Source of the DNA: JACNKV01 sp964388155
Lineage (GTDB): Bacteria > Fidelibacterota > Marinisomatia > Marinisomatales > JACNKV01
NCBI GenBank assembly: GCA_964388155.1
Contig: CAYLYH010000030.1
Span: forward strand, 1-25,980
Direction of reading: 5' to 3'
Length of the DNA stretch: 25,980 nt
Shown here: piece after piece, positions 15,221-22,700 of the stretch
How the letters are laid out: every line of letters begins with the position of its first letter
Position numbering within the stretch: the stretch's first letter is position 1
Translations under genes and position numbers: made by a program
Notes under the pieces: generated by a model
What the model saw: the letters and a program-made list of their open reading frames with translations, nothing else
What the model was told of the DNA's origin: nothing
Databases searched by the model: none

Positions 15221-15496
15221 TTATTTTTTAAAAAGGTCAGAATGTGACCCGGTTCGAACGAGATATATTCCCTTTTTATCTTCCTTCCAAATGAGTAACC
15301 AATCGGCTTGAATAGGGCATTCCAAATAATTTTTCCAACGCCCTTTTAATGGATGAGGTTTAAAATGCGCTGGGATATCTTCGTCGTTGGCTAACGTATC
15401 AATTATATTGAAAAGGAGTTTCATATCCTTGTTCTGTTTAGCCATCCTTTTCATGTCTTTTGAAAAACGCGACGACCATACAAGTTGTTTAGTCAA
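15221..15496 (-). CDS. yafQ: YafQ-type (RelE superfamily) toxin with altered active site
   Basis: 91 residues. It matches YafQ ribosome-dependent mRNA interferases: F-K-P-H-P-L-K-G-R-W-K-N-Y, D-W-L-L-I-W and the end RTGSHSDLF. Against E. coli YafQ (offset of two) H50, D67, W68, H87 and F91 correspond to H48, D65, W66, H85 and F89, but catalytic H63 is replaced by P61 (ECPIQADW instead of the usual C-H-I). The codon is CCT, one base from the His codon CAT. Activity may be weak or lost. Its start overlaps the antitoxin gene by 8 nt, the usual arrangement, and thyX begins 13 nt downstream. Confidence 0.9.
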   Translation of the reverse strand: MTKQLVWSSRFSKDMKRMAKQNKDMKLLFNIIDTLANDEDIPAHFKPHPLKGRWKNYLECPIQADWLLIWKEDKKGIYLVRTGSHSDLFKK

Positions 15497-15755
15497 TTAT
15501 TATTCCTGATTTTTCGAACATTTCTTCGGTATCACCGCTCGTGTCTAAATGATGTCCATTTTCAATTTCTTTCATAGCTGCGACGGTTTCTTCATTAGGT
15601 AAACGGACGGAAAAGGGTATGCCTTTTGACATGATTATTCGGCGTAAGAATAAATTAATAGCTTCAGAAGTTGTCATCCCCAAACGTTTTAATATGGATT
15701 CTGCCTCATACTTTGTTTCGGGTTCGGTTCGGATGTTTATATGGGCTGTTCTCAT
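15489..15755 (-). CDS. dinJ: DinJ/RelB-type antitoxin
   Basis: 88 residues from the ATG at 15755, chosen because AAGGA (15763-15767) is 7 nt upstream and the product then begins M-R-T-A-H-I-N-I-R, the usual ribbon-helix-helix strand; an in-frame ATG at 15791 would add 12 residues and cover the likely operator. The body has the RHH helices (LKRLGMTTSEAINLFLRRII) and the SKGIPFSVRLPNEET linker of DinJ. It neutralises the toxin encoded by the overlapping downstream gene and normally represses its own promoter as a DNA-binding dimer or toxin complex. Confidence 0.92.
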   Translation of the reverse strand: MRTAHINIRTEPETKYEAESILKRLGMTTSEAINLFLRRIIMSKGIPFSVRLPNEETVAAMKEIENGHHLDTSGDTEEMFEKSGIIID

Positions 15756-15757
15756 TG

Positions 15758-15789
15758 TTAAGTCCTTAATAATGTAACGCAAATGTAAC
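15758..15789 (-). promoter_or_regulatory. Candidate antitoxin operator
   Basis: ATGTAAC occurs at 15772-15778 and 15783-15789, 11 bp (one turn) apart. A near-palindrome TTAAG-TC-CTTAA (15758-15769) covers the ribosome binding site of the antitoxin gene. Placement directly upstream of an RHH antitoxin fits autoregulation; which element is bound cannot be told from sequence. Confidence 0.4.
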
Positions 15790-15864
15790 ACATTGTCGGT
15801 ACATAATAAAACGTCTTACTAAAATATTTACTGTAATATTTCAATGAAAGGAATTTTGCTTAAT

Positions 15865-16650
15865 TCATACGACACTCTCCATTAATATTGTGATTGTTTT
15901 CTCCACAGCTTCAGGATGCCCTGCCACCAAGCCGGGTGTGATCAACGTATTTCGCTGATTGTACTTAACTGAATTACCATTTAGGTCAATTAGTACACCA
16001 CCAGCTTCGGAGATTATACAGTGTCCTGCGCAAATATCCCATTCATTTTTAGGGCGCAAGGATGCAAAAACATCTGCTTCTCCGGCTGCAGTCAACCCAA
16101 GTTTATATGCAACACTGCCGATCGGTCGCAATTCTCCAAAAGTATTTTTATGCCTATCCCAGAGACCACGTCGTGTTTCACTTCGGCTGTTCAGGATAAC
16201 CATCTCGCCAATGTTTTTCTTTGTTGCACAGTAAATGCGTTCTCCATTCAAAAACGCGCCCTCTCCTTTTTCTGCTGTAAACAATTCTTCCGTCACCGGA
16301 TTATACAGCACTCCCACAACTGGTTCTTCATTTTTCACAAGGGCTATACTCACTACAAAATTTGGGACTCCTTCAATAAACTCTTTAGTCCCATCCAACG
16401 GATCGACGATCCAAACATATTCTTTGTTCAAACGATCGGGTGAATCAGCTGTTTCTTCGGAGAACCAGCCAAACTCCGGACGACCTTTCATTAGAACATC
16501 TTTGATGCTATCATTTGCAGCATGATCGGCAGTCGTAACAGGGTTGTGGTAGCTTTTATCACGGATTTCGTAGTCTGCCTTATAATACCCTAAAATAACT
16601 CTCCCGGCATTTTTTGCTGCCGCTTTAGCCAAATTTATATTGGTAATCAT
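15865..16650 (-). CDS. Inositol monophosphatase-family phosphatase (CysQ/HisN/SuhB-like)
   Basis: 261 residues, typical length for the family. The Mg-dependent, lithium-sensitive phosphatase motifs are present: W-F-S-E-E-T (62-67), WIVDPLDGTKEF (80-91, both metal-binding Asp and the catalytic Asp-Gly-Thr) and EWDICAGHCIISEAGG (203-218). K-E-F-I-E-G after DGT favours the 3'(2'),5'-bisphosphate nucleotidase (CysQ) or histidinol-phosphatase-type branch over SuhB, but the substrate cannot be fixed from sequence. Cytoplasmic. It is upstream of the toxin-antitoxin pair but separated by about 110 nt containing the antitoxin promoter region. Confidence 0.9.
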   Translation of the reverse strand: MITNINLAKAAAKNAGRVILGYYKADYEIRDKSYHNPVTTADHAANDSIKDVLMKGRPEFGWFSEETADSPDRLNKEYVWIVDPLDGTKEFIEGVPNFVVSIALVKNEEPVVGVLYNPVTEELFTAEKGEGAFLNGERIYCATKKNIGEMVILNSRSETRRGLWDRHKNTFGELRPIGSVAYKLGLTAAGEADVFASLRPKNEWDICAGHCIISEAGGVLIDLNGNSVKYNQRNTLITPGLVAGHPEAVEKTITILMESVV

Positions 16651-16768
16651 GGGGGTGAAGTTACGAGTTGAAAATGGAAATTAGTAATTAGAAATTGTAT
16701 CAAAGATCAACCAGTCAGTTACGGGTAGAACGATCTTCAAGTGACGTATCTATGAAGTAAAATGATGA

Positions 16769-16829
16769 ACTGTCTACCCCGACACTTCGTGTTTCTCTCC
16801 GGCGGGACCTTGGGACGTGTGCGGGGCAG
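16769..16829. repeat. 61-bp dispersed repeat, copy 1
   Basis: Identical over all 61 bp to 23485-23545 in the same orientation. It is GC-richer than its surroundings, begins CTGTCTACCCCGACAC and ends GTGTGCGGGGCAG, so its ends can pair (CCCCGACAC with GTGTGCGGGG, one bulge). It may be a REP/MITE-like palindromic element. No target-site duplication is obvious. Confidence 0.85.
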
Positions 16830-17031
16830 GGCTTATAATGATGTTTATTTTGTCGGTATTATTGGGAGGGTATGGCATTACAATGGTCAAAATATACACC
16901 GATATACCACTTTTGATAATTTACAGTTAGAGAATTTGGATGTGAAGAACGATTTGCTGATTTGTGTAGGAAATTGCATGTCTACAAATCAAGTGATTGT
17001 AGTCAAAGGAAATCTTATGAACATCCAATAA
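16830..17031 (+). pseudogene. 5'-truncated paralogue of the propeller-like lipoprotein
   Basis: The frame read from within the repeat to the TAA at 17029 encodes NDVYFVGIIGRVWHYNGQ near its start, which matches the repeat unit of the next gene (SNDMYFVGDNGSIVHYDG). The open frame begins inside the 61-bp repeat without a ribosome binding site, so the N-terminal part of the ancestral gene, including its signal peptide, is gone, with the break exactly at the repeat edge. About 67 residues remain, including a plausible natural C-terminus. The 89-codon frame starting at 16762 is unlikely to be a real gene. Confidence 0.6.
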
Positions 17032-17193
17032 AAAGGTGCTTTTTTATAGAAATACAAGTAATGCTAAAATCACTACAAATCGAAAAAAATAAAAAAAGTT
17101 TGAATTATTTCGGCAATTGCAAGCGTTTCAATGAGATATATAGAGTAGAGGGTCTGTAAACTTTTAAAAAAGAATTAAAGGAAATCATTAAAG

Positions 17194-18546
17194 ATGAAAC
17201 CATTTCACCATTTGAAAGATTGGGTAAAGACAAAATCGCCTTCACCACACTTAACTCGCTCCCCTATTTTCCTATTCCTAATCTTAATCCTTATCATAAC
17301 CCAACTCGCTTGCCCCGAACCGCCGACAGAACAACACCGTGATACCACAATAACACTTACAGAAGTAGAAACCGGGATCACCGGGACAACACTAAAGGTA
17401 GCGGTTGAAGACAGCACTGATGAGTGGACATTTTCATTAACAAGAAATGATTCTGTGGTGATTACTCAAACGGTTTACCAAAAAGACACGCTGATTATGG
17501 ATAACGGATTGAACCCAGCCACCACCTATAATTTCAAAGCCTATTGGATGGACGGACTGGTTAGAAAAGACTCAAGTGATCTTGTTACCGTAACCACAGG
17601 CGATACTACTTCACACAATTTTATTTGGGAGATTGATACTCTGGGGAGCTCCGGAAGCTACCTAAACGATGTGGCGATTATTAATGAGAACGATATTTGG
17701 GTGGTGGGTAATATTGAAACGGATAGTATGCAATACAATGCGGCTCATTGGGATGGAAGTGAATGGGAATTAATCGATATTTACAGTAACACATTAGATT
17801 TATATAGTATTCAGTATTTCAATGAAAATGATATTTGGGTGACAGATATTTGTTCACCTATTCATTGGGATGGGAATGAATGGACATTGTATCACTTACA
17901 AAATATGGGTTTAGATGCTTGTGCTGGAAACGCCATCTGGGGCACATCTTCAAATGATATGTATTTTGTTGGGGATAACGGGAGTATTGTACATTATGAT
18001 GGTTCTGAATTTGTAGGGATTGAGAGTGAGTACGAGGTCCGACTGCTAGAAATACACGGCACACCGGATGGTGAGTATGTGTTTATTACTGGGAGAGATT
18101 TTTTTTCACCGGCTTACACAGTAGCTTATCAAATTAATGATGGAAGTGTCGAAACTCTCTATTACGCTGAAAGCACTTATCCGGACAATGATGTTGATTT
18201 GGGTATTTTTTCCTCTGTATATGTTTTGGGTGACACGGCATATTTTGTAACGATACAAGGATTATGGAAATACAATTACTTAACATCTCAATCATCCATT
18301 AACCGGGTATTCAACAATTATGCCTATCATTCCTTGGTTGTGCAAGATCTGAACGATATATTTATGCTGGGTGGAGGCGGAAAATATGTACACTATAACG
18401 GTTATTCATGGGATTTTAATAATGATTTATATGATGGAAATTTAAATACACTATTTACCCGGGGAGACTTTCAGGGAGATATTGTTGTAAATCCCGGGCA
18501 TTTCAATAACATCCCGGGTGGAATGGTAGCCATTGGCAGGAGGTAA
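17194..18546 (+). CDS. Lipoprotein with FN3-like domain and propeller-like repeats
   Basis: 450 residues. A long basic N-terminus precedes a hydrophobic segment (about 25-38) and the lipobox I-T-Q-L-A-C, with the Cys at residue 40. Residues about 50-135 look like a fibronectin type III domain (ITGTTLKVAVED, DNGLNPATTYNFKAYW). From about 145 there are repeats containing N-D-[IM]-[WY]-x-V-G and H-[WY]-[DN]-G (ENDIWVVGN, AAHWDGSEWEL, SNDMYFVGDNGSIVHYDG, LNDIFMLGG, YVHYNGYSWDF), as in beta-propeller-like surface proteins common in Marinimicrobia. It is likely anchored in the outer membrane or periplasm; the ligand is unknown. AAAGGA lies 11 nt before the ATG. A truncated paralogue lies just upstream. 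Confidence 0.85.
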   Translation: MKPFHHLKDWVKTKSPSPHLTRSPIFLFLILILIITQLACPEPPTEQHRDTTITLTEVETGITGTTLKVAVEDSTDEWTFSLTRNDSVVITQTVYQKDTLIMDNGLNPATTYNFKAYWMDGLVRKDSSDLVTVTTGDTTSHNFIWEIDTLGSSGSYLNDVAIINENDIWVVGNIETDSMQYNAAHWDGSEWELIDIYSNTLDLYSIQYFNENDIWVTDICSPIHWDGNEWTLYHLQNMGLDACAGNAIWGTSSNDMYFVGDNGSIVHYDGSEFVGIESEYEVRLLEIHGTPDGEYVFITGRDFFSPAYTVAYQINDGSVETLYYAESTYPDNDVDLGIFSSVYVLGDTAYFVTIQGLWKYNYLTSQSSINRVFNNYAYHSLVVQDLNDIFMLGGGGKYVHYNGYSWDFNNDLYDGNLNTLFTRGDFQGDIVVNPGHFNNIPGGMVAIGRR

Positions 18547-18570
18547 TATGACCTAATAATTCACGAGAAG

Positions 18571-18612
18571 ACAGCCCCGGAAGAACAGAAGTCATACCTT
18601 CGCCGGGGCTGT
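18571..18612 (+). terminator. Stem-loop after the propeller-like lipoprotein
   Basis: ACAGCCCCGG (18571-18580) pairs with CCGGGGCTGT (18603-18612), a GC-rich perfect 10-bp stem with a 22-nt loop that has a further AAG/CTT pairing. No T-run follows (GTGAATACAACT), so termination may be partial and read-through into the next operon is possible. Confidence 0.6.
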
Positions 18613-18623
18613 GTGAATACAAC

Positions 18624-18678
18624 TGAGTTTACTCCTAATCTTTCAGTCAACACAATAAAAAAAGGAGTAAACGATGAG
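18624..18678. repeat. 55-bp left flank of gap, identical to right flank
   Basis: The 55 bases before the N-run are identical to the 55 bases after it (18779-18833). The copy includes the ribosome binding site and first bases of the 298-residue gene. It is best read as an assembly overlap of k=55 and not as a biological repeat. Confidence 0.85.
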
Positions 18679-18778
18679 NNNNNNNNNNNNNNNNNNNNNN
18701 NNNNNNNNNNNNNNNNNNNNNNNNNNNNNNNNNNNNNNNNNNNNNNNNNNNNNNNNNNNNNNNNNNNNNNNNNNNNNN
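18679..18778. other. 100-N scaffold gap, probably artificial
   Basis: Exactly 100 N between two identical 55-bp flanks. The flanking contigs probably overlap, and the true sequence is likely continuous with one copy of the flank. Confidence 0.85.
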
Positions 18779-18781
18779 TGA

Positions 18782-18827
18782 GTTTACTCCTAATCTTTCA
18801 GTCAACACAATAAAAAAAGGAGTAAAC
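18782..18827 (+). promoter_or_regulatory. Leader hairpin sequestering the ribosome binding site
   Basis: GTTTACTCCT (18782-18791) is the perfect reverse complement of AGGAGTAAAC (18818-18827), with a 26-nt loop. The right arm contains the whole Shine-Dalgarno AGGAG and ends just before the ATG at 18829. When paired, translation of the 298-residue gene would be blocked. The trigger for opening (protein, ion, temperature, translation of an upstream region) is unknown. Confidence 0.6.
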
Positions 18828-18828
18828 G

Positions 18829-19725
18829 ATGAGAAAAGCATTTTTCCAATTGTTGACCAGTATATTATTCCTGTCAGTTGGTCTTTCTGACCAATACTCA
18901 GTGAATCTATACTTTGAGCAAACAGAAGAAGCACTCAGTACGCTATTTAAAACACAGGTGTTTCCACATCCGCTAGGTGATCATGATGGTGATGATTACG
19001 ATATTTATCTATGGAATCCATCCGTTGATATAGAACCGGGGATAGTGAATTTCAGTTTCACAATATATGCTGATGTAGTAATCGCCGGAATCCCGATCCA
19101 TTATGAATATCCCTTTATCTTACCGCTGAATATACCCGCCGGAGAATTATCTGTCAGCGGTATTATCAGCTATCTTGAAGGGATACCCGATCAGATTAAC
19201 GATATGGAAGGTCAGCAGTGGATAAAAGATATTATTATTGCTGAATATGAAGGATTGGAATTAACCGTGTATCCTAATTCATTGTTAGAAGATGCCACAT
19301 CTACTATTCCTGATTTTATAGATGTTAGTGAGATTGATTTTGGACTTTCATTTGATATACTATCTGATAAATTACAGTTTACGATTACCTTGGAGTATAC
19401 GGTCAATGCACCGTGGTTTGAAGTGTGGTATAATGAATACGCTGACACATTTGCCATTAAATTTAAGAGCAACGTTGAAAGAGAGGTGTTATTTTTTCAG
19501 ATACTTACTATAGACTTGCTGATTGCTACAGAAGTTGTTTATCCGGATATTACATTAACACCCAACGAATGGTATATTGTAAGTATGGAGGGGACTTTAC
19601 CTCCCGGCCAATATATAATTCAAATTGTCTTTGGATCCGAATATGGTTGGACAGGACAAATATATACATTTGCTGACGAAGGATCGACATATTGGCGACA
19701 AATGACGTTTAGTTCAGAATTTTAA
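18829..19725 (+). CDS. Secreted protein of unknown function, first gene of beta-helix operon
   Basis: 298 residues. A signal peptide covers residues 1-20 (ending near V-G-L-S-D). The rest is beta-rich and acidic, without Cys motifs, repeats or a sorting tail: IVNFSFTIYADVVIAG, YEYPFILPLNIPAGELSVSG, SFDILSDKLQFTITLEY, PPGQYIIQIVFG. Its layout (alternating amphipathic strands following an N-terminal helix, with long strand pairs) resembles the N-terminal 190 residues of the next gene, though identity is low; that is inference. A lipid-binding tubular fold is one possibility but not shown. The start has AAAAAAAGGAG 8 nt upstream, which lies in a hairpin. The next gene begins 14 nt after its stop. 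Exported to the periplasm, probably without T9SS export. Confidence 0.8.
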   Translation: MRKAFFQLLTSILFLSVGLSDQYSVNLYFEQTEEALSTLFKTQVFPHPLGDHDGDDYDIYLWNPSVDIEPGIVNFSFTIYADVVIAGIPIHYEYPFILPLNIPAGELSVSGIISYLEGIPDQINDMEGQQWIKDIIIAEYEGLELTVYPNSLLEDATSTIPDFIDVSEIDFGLSFDILSDKLQFTITLEYTVNAPWFEVWYNEYADTFAIKFKSNVEREVLFFQILTIDLLIATEVVYPDITLTPNEWYIVSMEGTLPPGQYIIQIVFGSEYGWTGQIYTFADEGSTYWRQMTFSSEF

Positions 19726-19739
19726 AGAAAGGAATAAAT

Positions 19740-22700
19740 ATGTTTAAACACACAATTACAGTATTAATTTTATTATCAGGTTTGTTACACGGAAATAAAT
19801 CTTTTACAATTAGGTTAGACAAAACTACTACAATCGAGAGCTCTTTGAACTCATTTATTGAAACTGGAGCAATGAATTTTGGATACTGGGAGCCAGGGTC
19901 AACAATCTTTGATCCGAACTATCATATTCGTGTGAATTCTGGTTCTGTATCGTTAAACAGTTCGTTGGGTTCAATAACATTAACTCTAAATGCAACCTTC
20001 TTTATGGACACTATTTTAGGAGCAGCTCTAGGTTTTGATCATTCAGCTAATGTTTCTTTTTCAGTAACAGGTACACCGGAAATTAGCTATGATGAAATTG
20101 ATGATATATGTATCCTGTCTCTTAACAATGTCAATATCAATGTTAATACTTGGCCGGATTGGGCAAACGACTTTTTAGGTATATCAATCTTATTAGCAGG
20201 TTTTTGGGATGATTTGCGGTTTATGAATTTGGTTGAGTTCTATCCTGAACTTAGTCCGTACTATTTTCAATCAGATGCACCTGAATTAACAGTCACAGAC
20301 GATGCACTTCTTATTTCTGTGTATTTGAATGATGAAATTATAGTGTCGAACAAATCGAACTCTGAACCTGCGGATTTTATTGAAGGAAATATTTCGTTGC
20401 AGAATATTGACACACCTGCATTGACTCAACTAAATAAACCTTCCCCTTCGTCTGTGTTCGCTCGGTCAAATGATAACTATATTGCAACGACACACAGTCA
20501 AATAATAGACAACGAAGTACATCTTACTTGGACAAATGATATTGACCATAAGTTAACCACTGTACAATTTCCAATGGGACTGGATTATTTTGAAGATGGC
20601 TTATCTGCATGGTTTGATAATCAAGATCAGATTGAAATTACCTCAAATCTAACCGGAGCTACTATAAATTTGCATGACCCTTGGTATTACGACGAAACCG
20701 CTCAAACCCAGCCAGATGAGTTCCGCCCGCTTACAGAAATGACCGAAGACGGCACCTGCAACGTCTTCCTGAATCAGAATGAAAACTTCTATGATAATCT
20801 TCCCATCTACTCCCTCCGTGCGCCTAGGTATTACGCAGATACCGAACGTATATATGAGTTTTCTGAATGGTCCGGTACTGACATTGATTTTGGTGATGGT
20901 GCGACTTCAACGATAGACAGAGAGACTGATGTCGTCTTCAAGTCCGCTGGTGCATCGATTCAAGCAAACTATGATCTCATCGAAGCAGGTGATATGGTGA
21001 TCATTGATTCAGAGATGAACATCATTCCTGCGGGAGCGGAAATTTCTATGCCTGCCGGGAGTCAGATCAATCTGATAGACCCCACACGATTTGCAGGCAC
21101 AGAGTTGAATAAAATTGTATTGAAAGGAGCACCGGATGTCTCCGGTAATCCGGTTCAATGGGACGGAATAGTAATTGATAATGACTATACAGGGGATTAT
21201 CTGGAACATTTGTCCATTCAAAACGTCAGTACTGCCATTGAAATTCACAATTGGAACAATCTTGATTTCAATGAAATTCACATAAGTGATGCCGGTATCG
21301 GTATGAGTAACCATGACTTGGGGAACTACCTTACGGTATATTCATCTGAATTCACAGACATTAGGGAAGCGGCGATTTATGATGAAGTGATAGAAATAGG
21401 AAACTGGGATATCAATAATTGTACTTTCACAGGAAGTTCATCTTTCCCTTCTGCAAAAGGAATCTATTTTGAAGGTGAAAATTATGATTTTGACATAGAA
21501 TTAGAATACATCAACATATCAAATTGTACATTTTCGGAATTTGCTACCGCAATTCGATATGAAGGAAATGAAGAGACTTTATCGGAGGGTATGAGCGATT
21601 TGTCAATTACGTTGTCAAATAACACAATACGGGACTGTCATGATTCCGGAATTTGGCTTGAAGGAGGATTTTTGCTTTTCTCTCATCATAATTTGATTCA
21701 CAATTGCGGTATTGGCTACTATGTAAAGCACATGATGGTAGAGGCGATAGAAGAATTTCGTTTTTACGTCATACAAAATGAGACGATAGTGGGTAATGAT
21801 ATTGGAATGAGTGCTGTAGAATATGAATCTACGAGACTGCCAAGCGGAGTTACCACTCTTGTAAATGCCTGCATTTTTTACGGAAATGACATCGGACTTC
21901 AAGGCAATGGTTTTGTATCAGCGAATGGGAATGTCTTCTACGATAATGCCAGTCAAGACTTCACTGGGGTTAGCAGTACGTATTCTGGGAATAATACAGT
22001 GGATGAGGATCCTCTTTTTGTTAATCCTGTAAACGATGATTACCACATCCAATCCGGTAGCCCCTGTATCGATGCCGGCGTTATTGATTTTGACGGAGAC
22101 GGTGAAACGTGGGAAACAGATATTGATGATCAAGATCCGGACGGAACGCGAATGGATATTGGAGCATATTATTATATCGATTATGTTGGTGTTACTGTAG
22201 AGAACCATGCATGGTGGAATATTGTCGGATTGCCCGTGACTGTGAATAATACGCAGGTGAACACTGTATTCCCGTCGGCTGTAGAAGGAAGCTGTTATCA
22301 ATACGACACAGGCTTTCAGCAAACGGAAACATTACTAACAGGCGAAGGCTATTGGTTACGGTTTTCTGAATCGGGAAGTACGAATATTACAGGAAGTGTG
22401 ATAACATCGTTAGATGTCCCATTGTTCTTCGGTTGGAATCTGATTTCAGGGATATCGGAAGAGGTTTCATTAGATCAGATTATTGACGATGATGGCTTGA
22501 TAATCCACGGCAGTTTTTATGAATTTAATGCAGGATTTCAGCCGGTAACGACCATGACCCCCGGCAAGGGCTACTGGGTGCGGGCTAATGACACAGGCAC
22601 CATCACTATCACCAACACAGCCCAAACCTCCGGTGAGTTCGTCAACCTTATGGAGAACGCTAACTGGGTGAAGTTCAAGAACAACAAAGGCAAAGAAAAG

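Larger units (their letters stand above)
16651..17193. other. Intergenic region with 61-bp repeat and gene remnant
   Basis: 543 nt containing AT-rich sequence, the first 61-bp repeat (16769-16829), a gene remnant (16830-17031) and the leader of the lipoprotein gene at 17194. No intact gene is seen. AAAGGA at 17177-17182 is the probable ribosome binding site of that lipoprotein gene. Confidence 0.6.

Noticed and set aside
15756..15791. Longer antitoxin start at 15791
   Set aside because: It lacks a ribosome binding site, adds residues not seen in DinJ proteins, and covers the likely operator; the ATG at 15755 has AAGGA at proper distance.
16769..16829. 61-bp repeat as a CRISPR repeat or attachment site
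   Set aside because: Only two copies 6.7 kb apart with no spacers, no cas genes, no integrase and no tRNA nearby.
16962..17159. 65-codon plus-strand open frame
   Set aside because: Overlaps the gene remnant in another frame, is Lys-rich from AT-rich DNA, and lacks a ribosome binding site.
18613..18813. Open frames running across the N-run
   Set aside because: They exist only because N codons are read through, and they include the duplicated gap flank.
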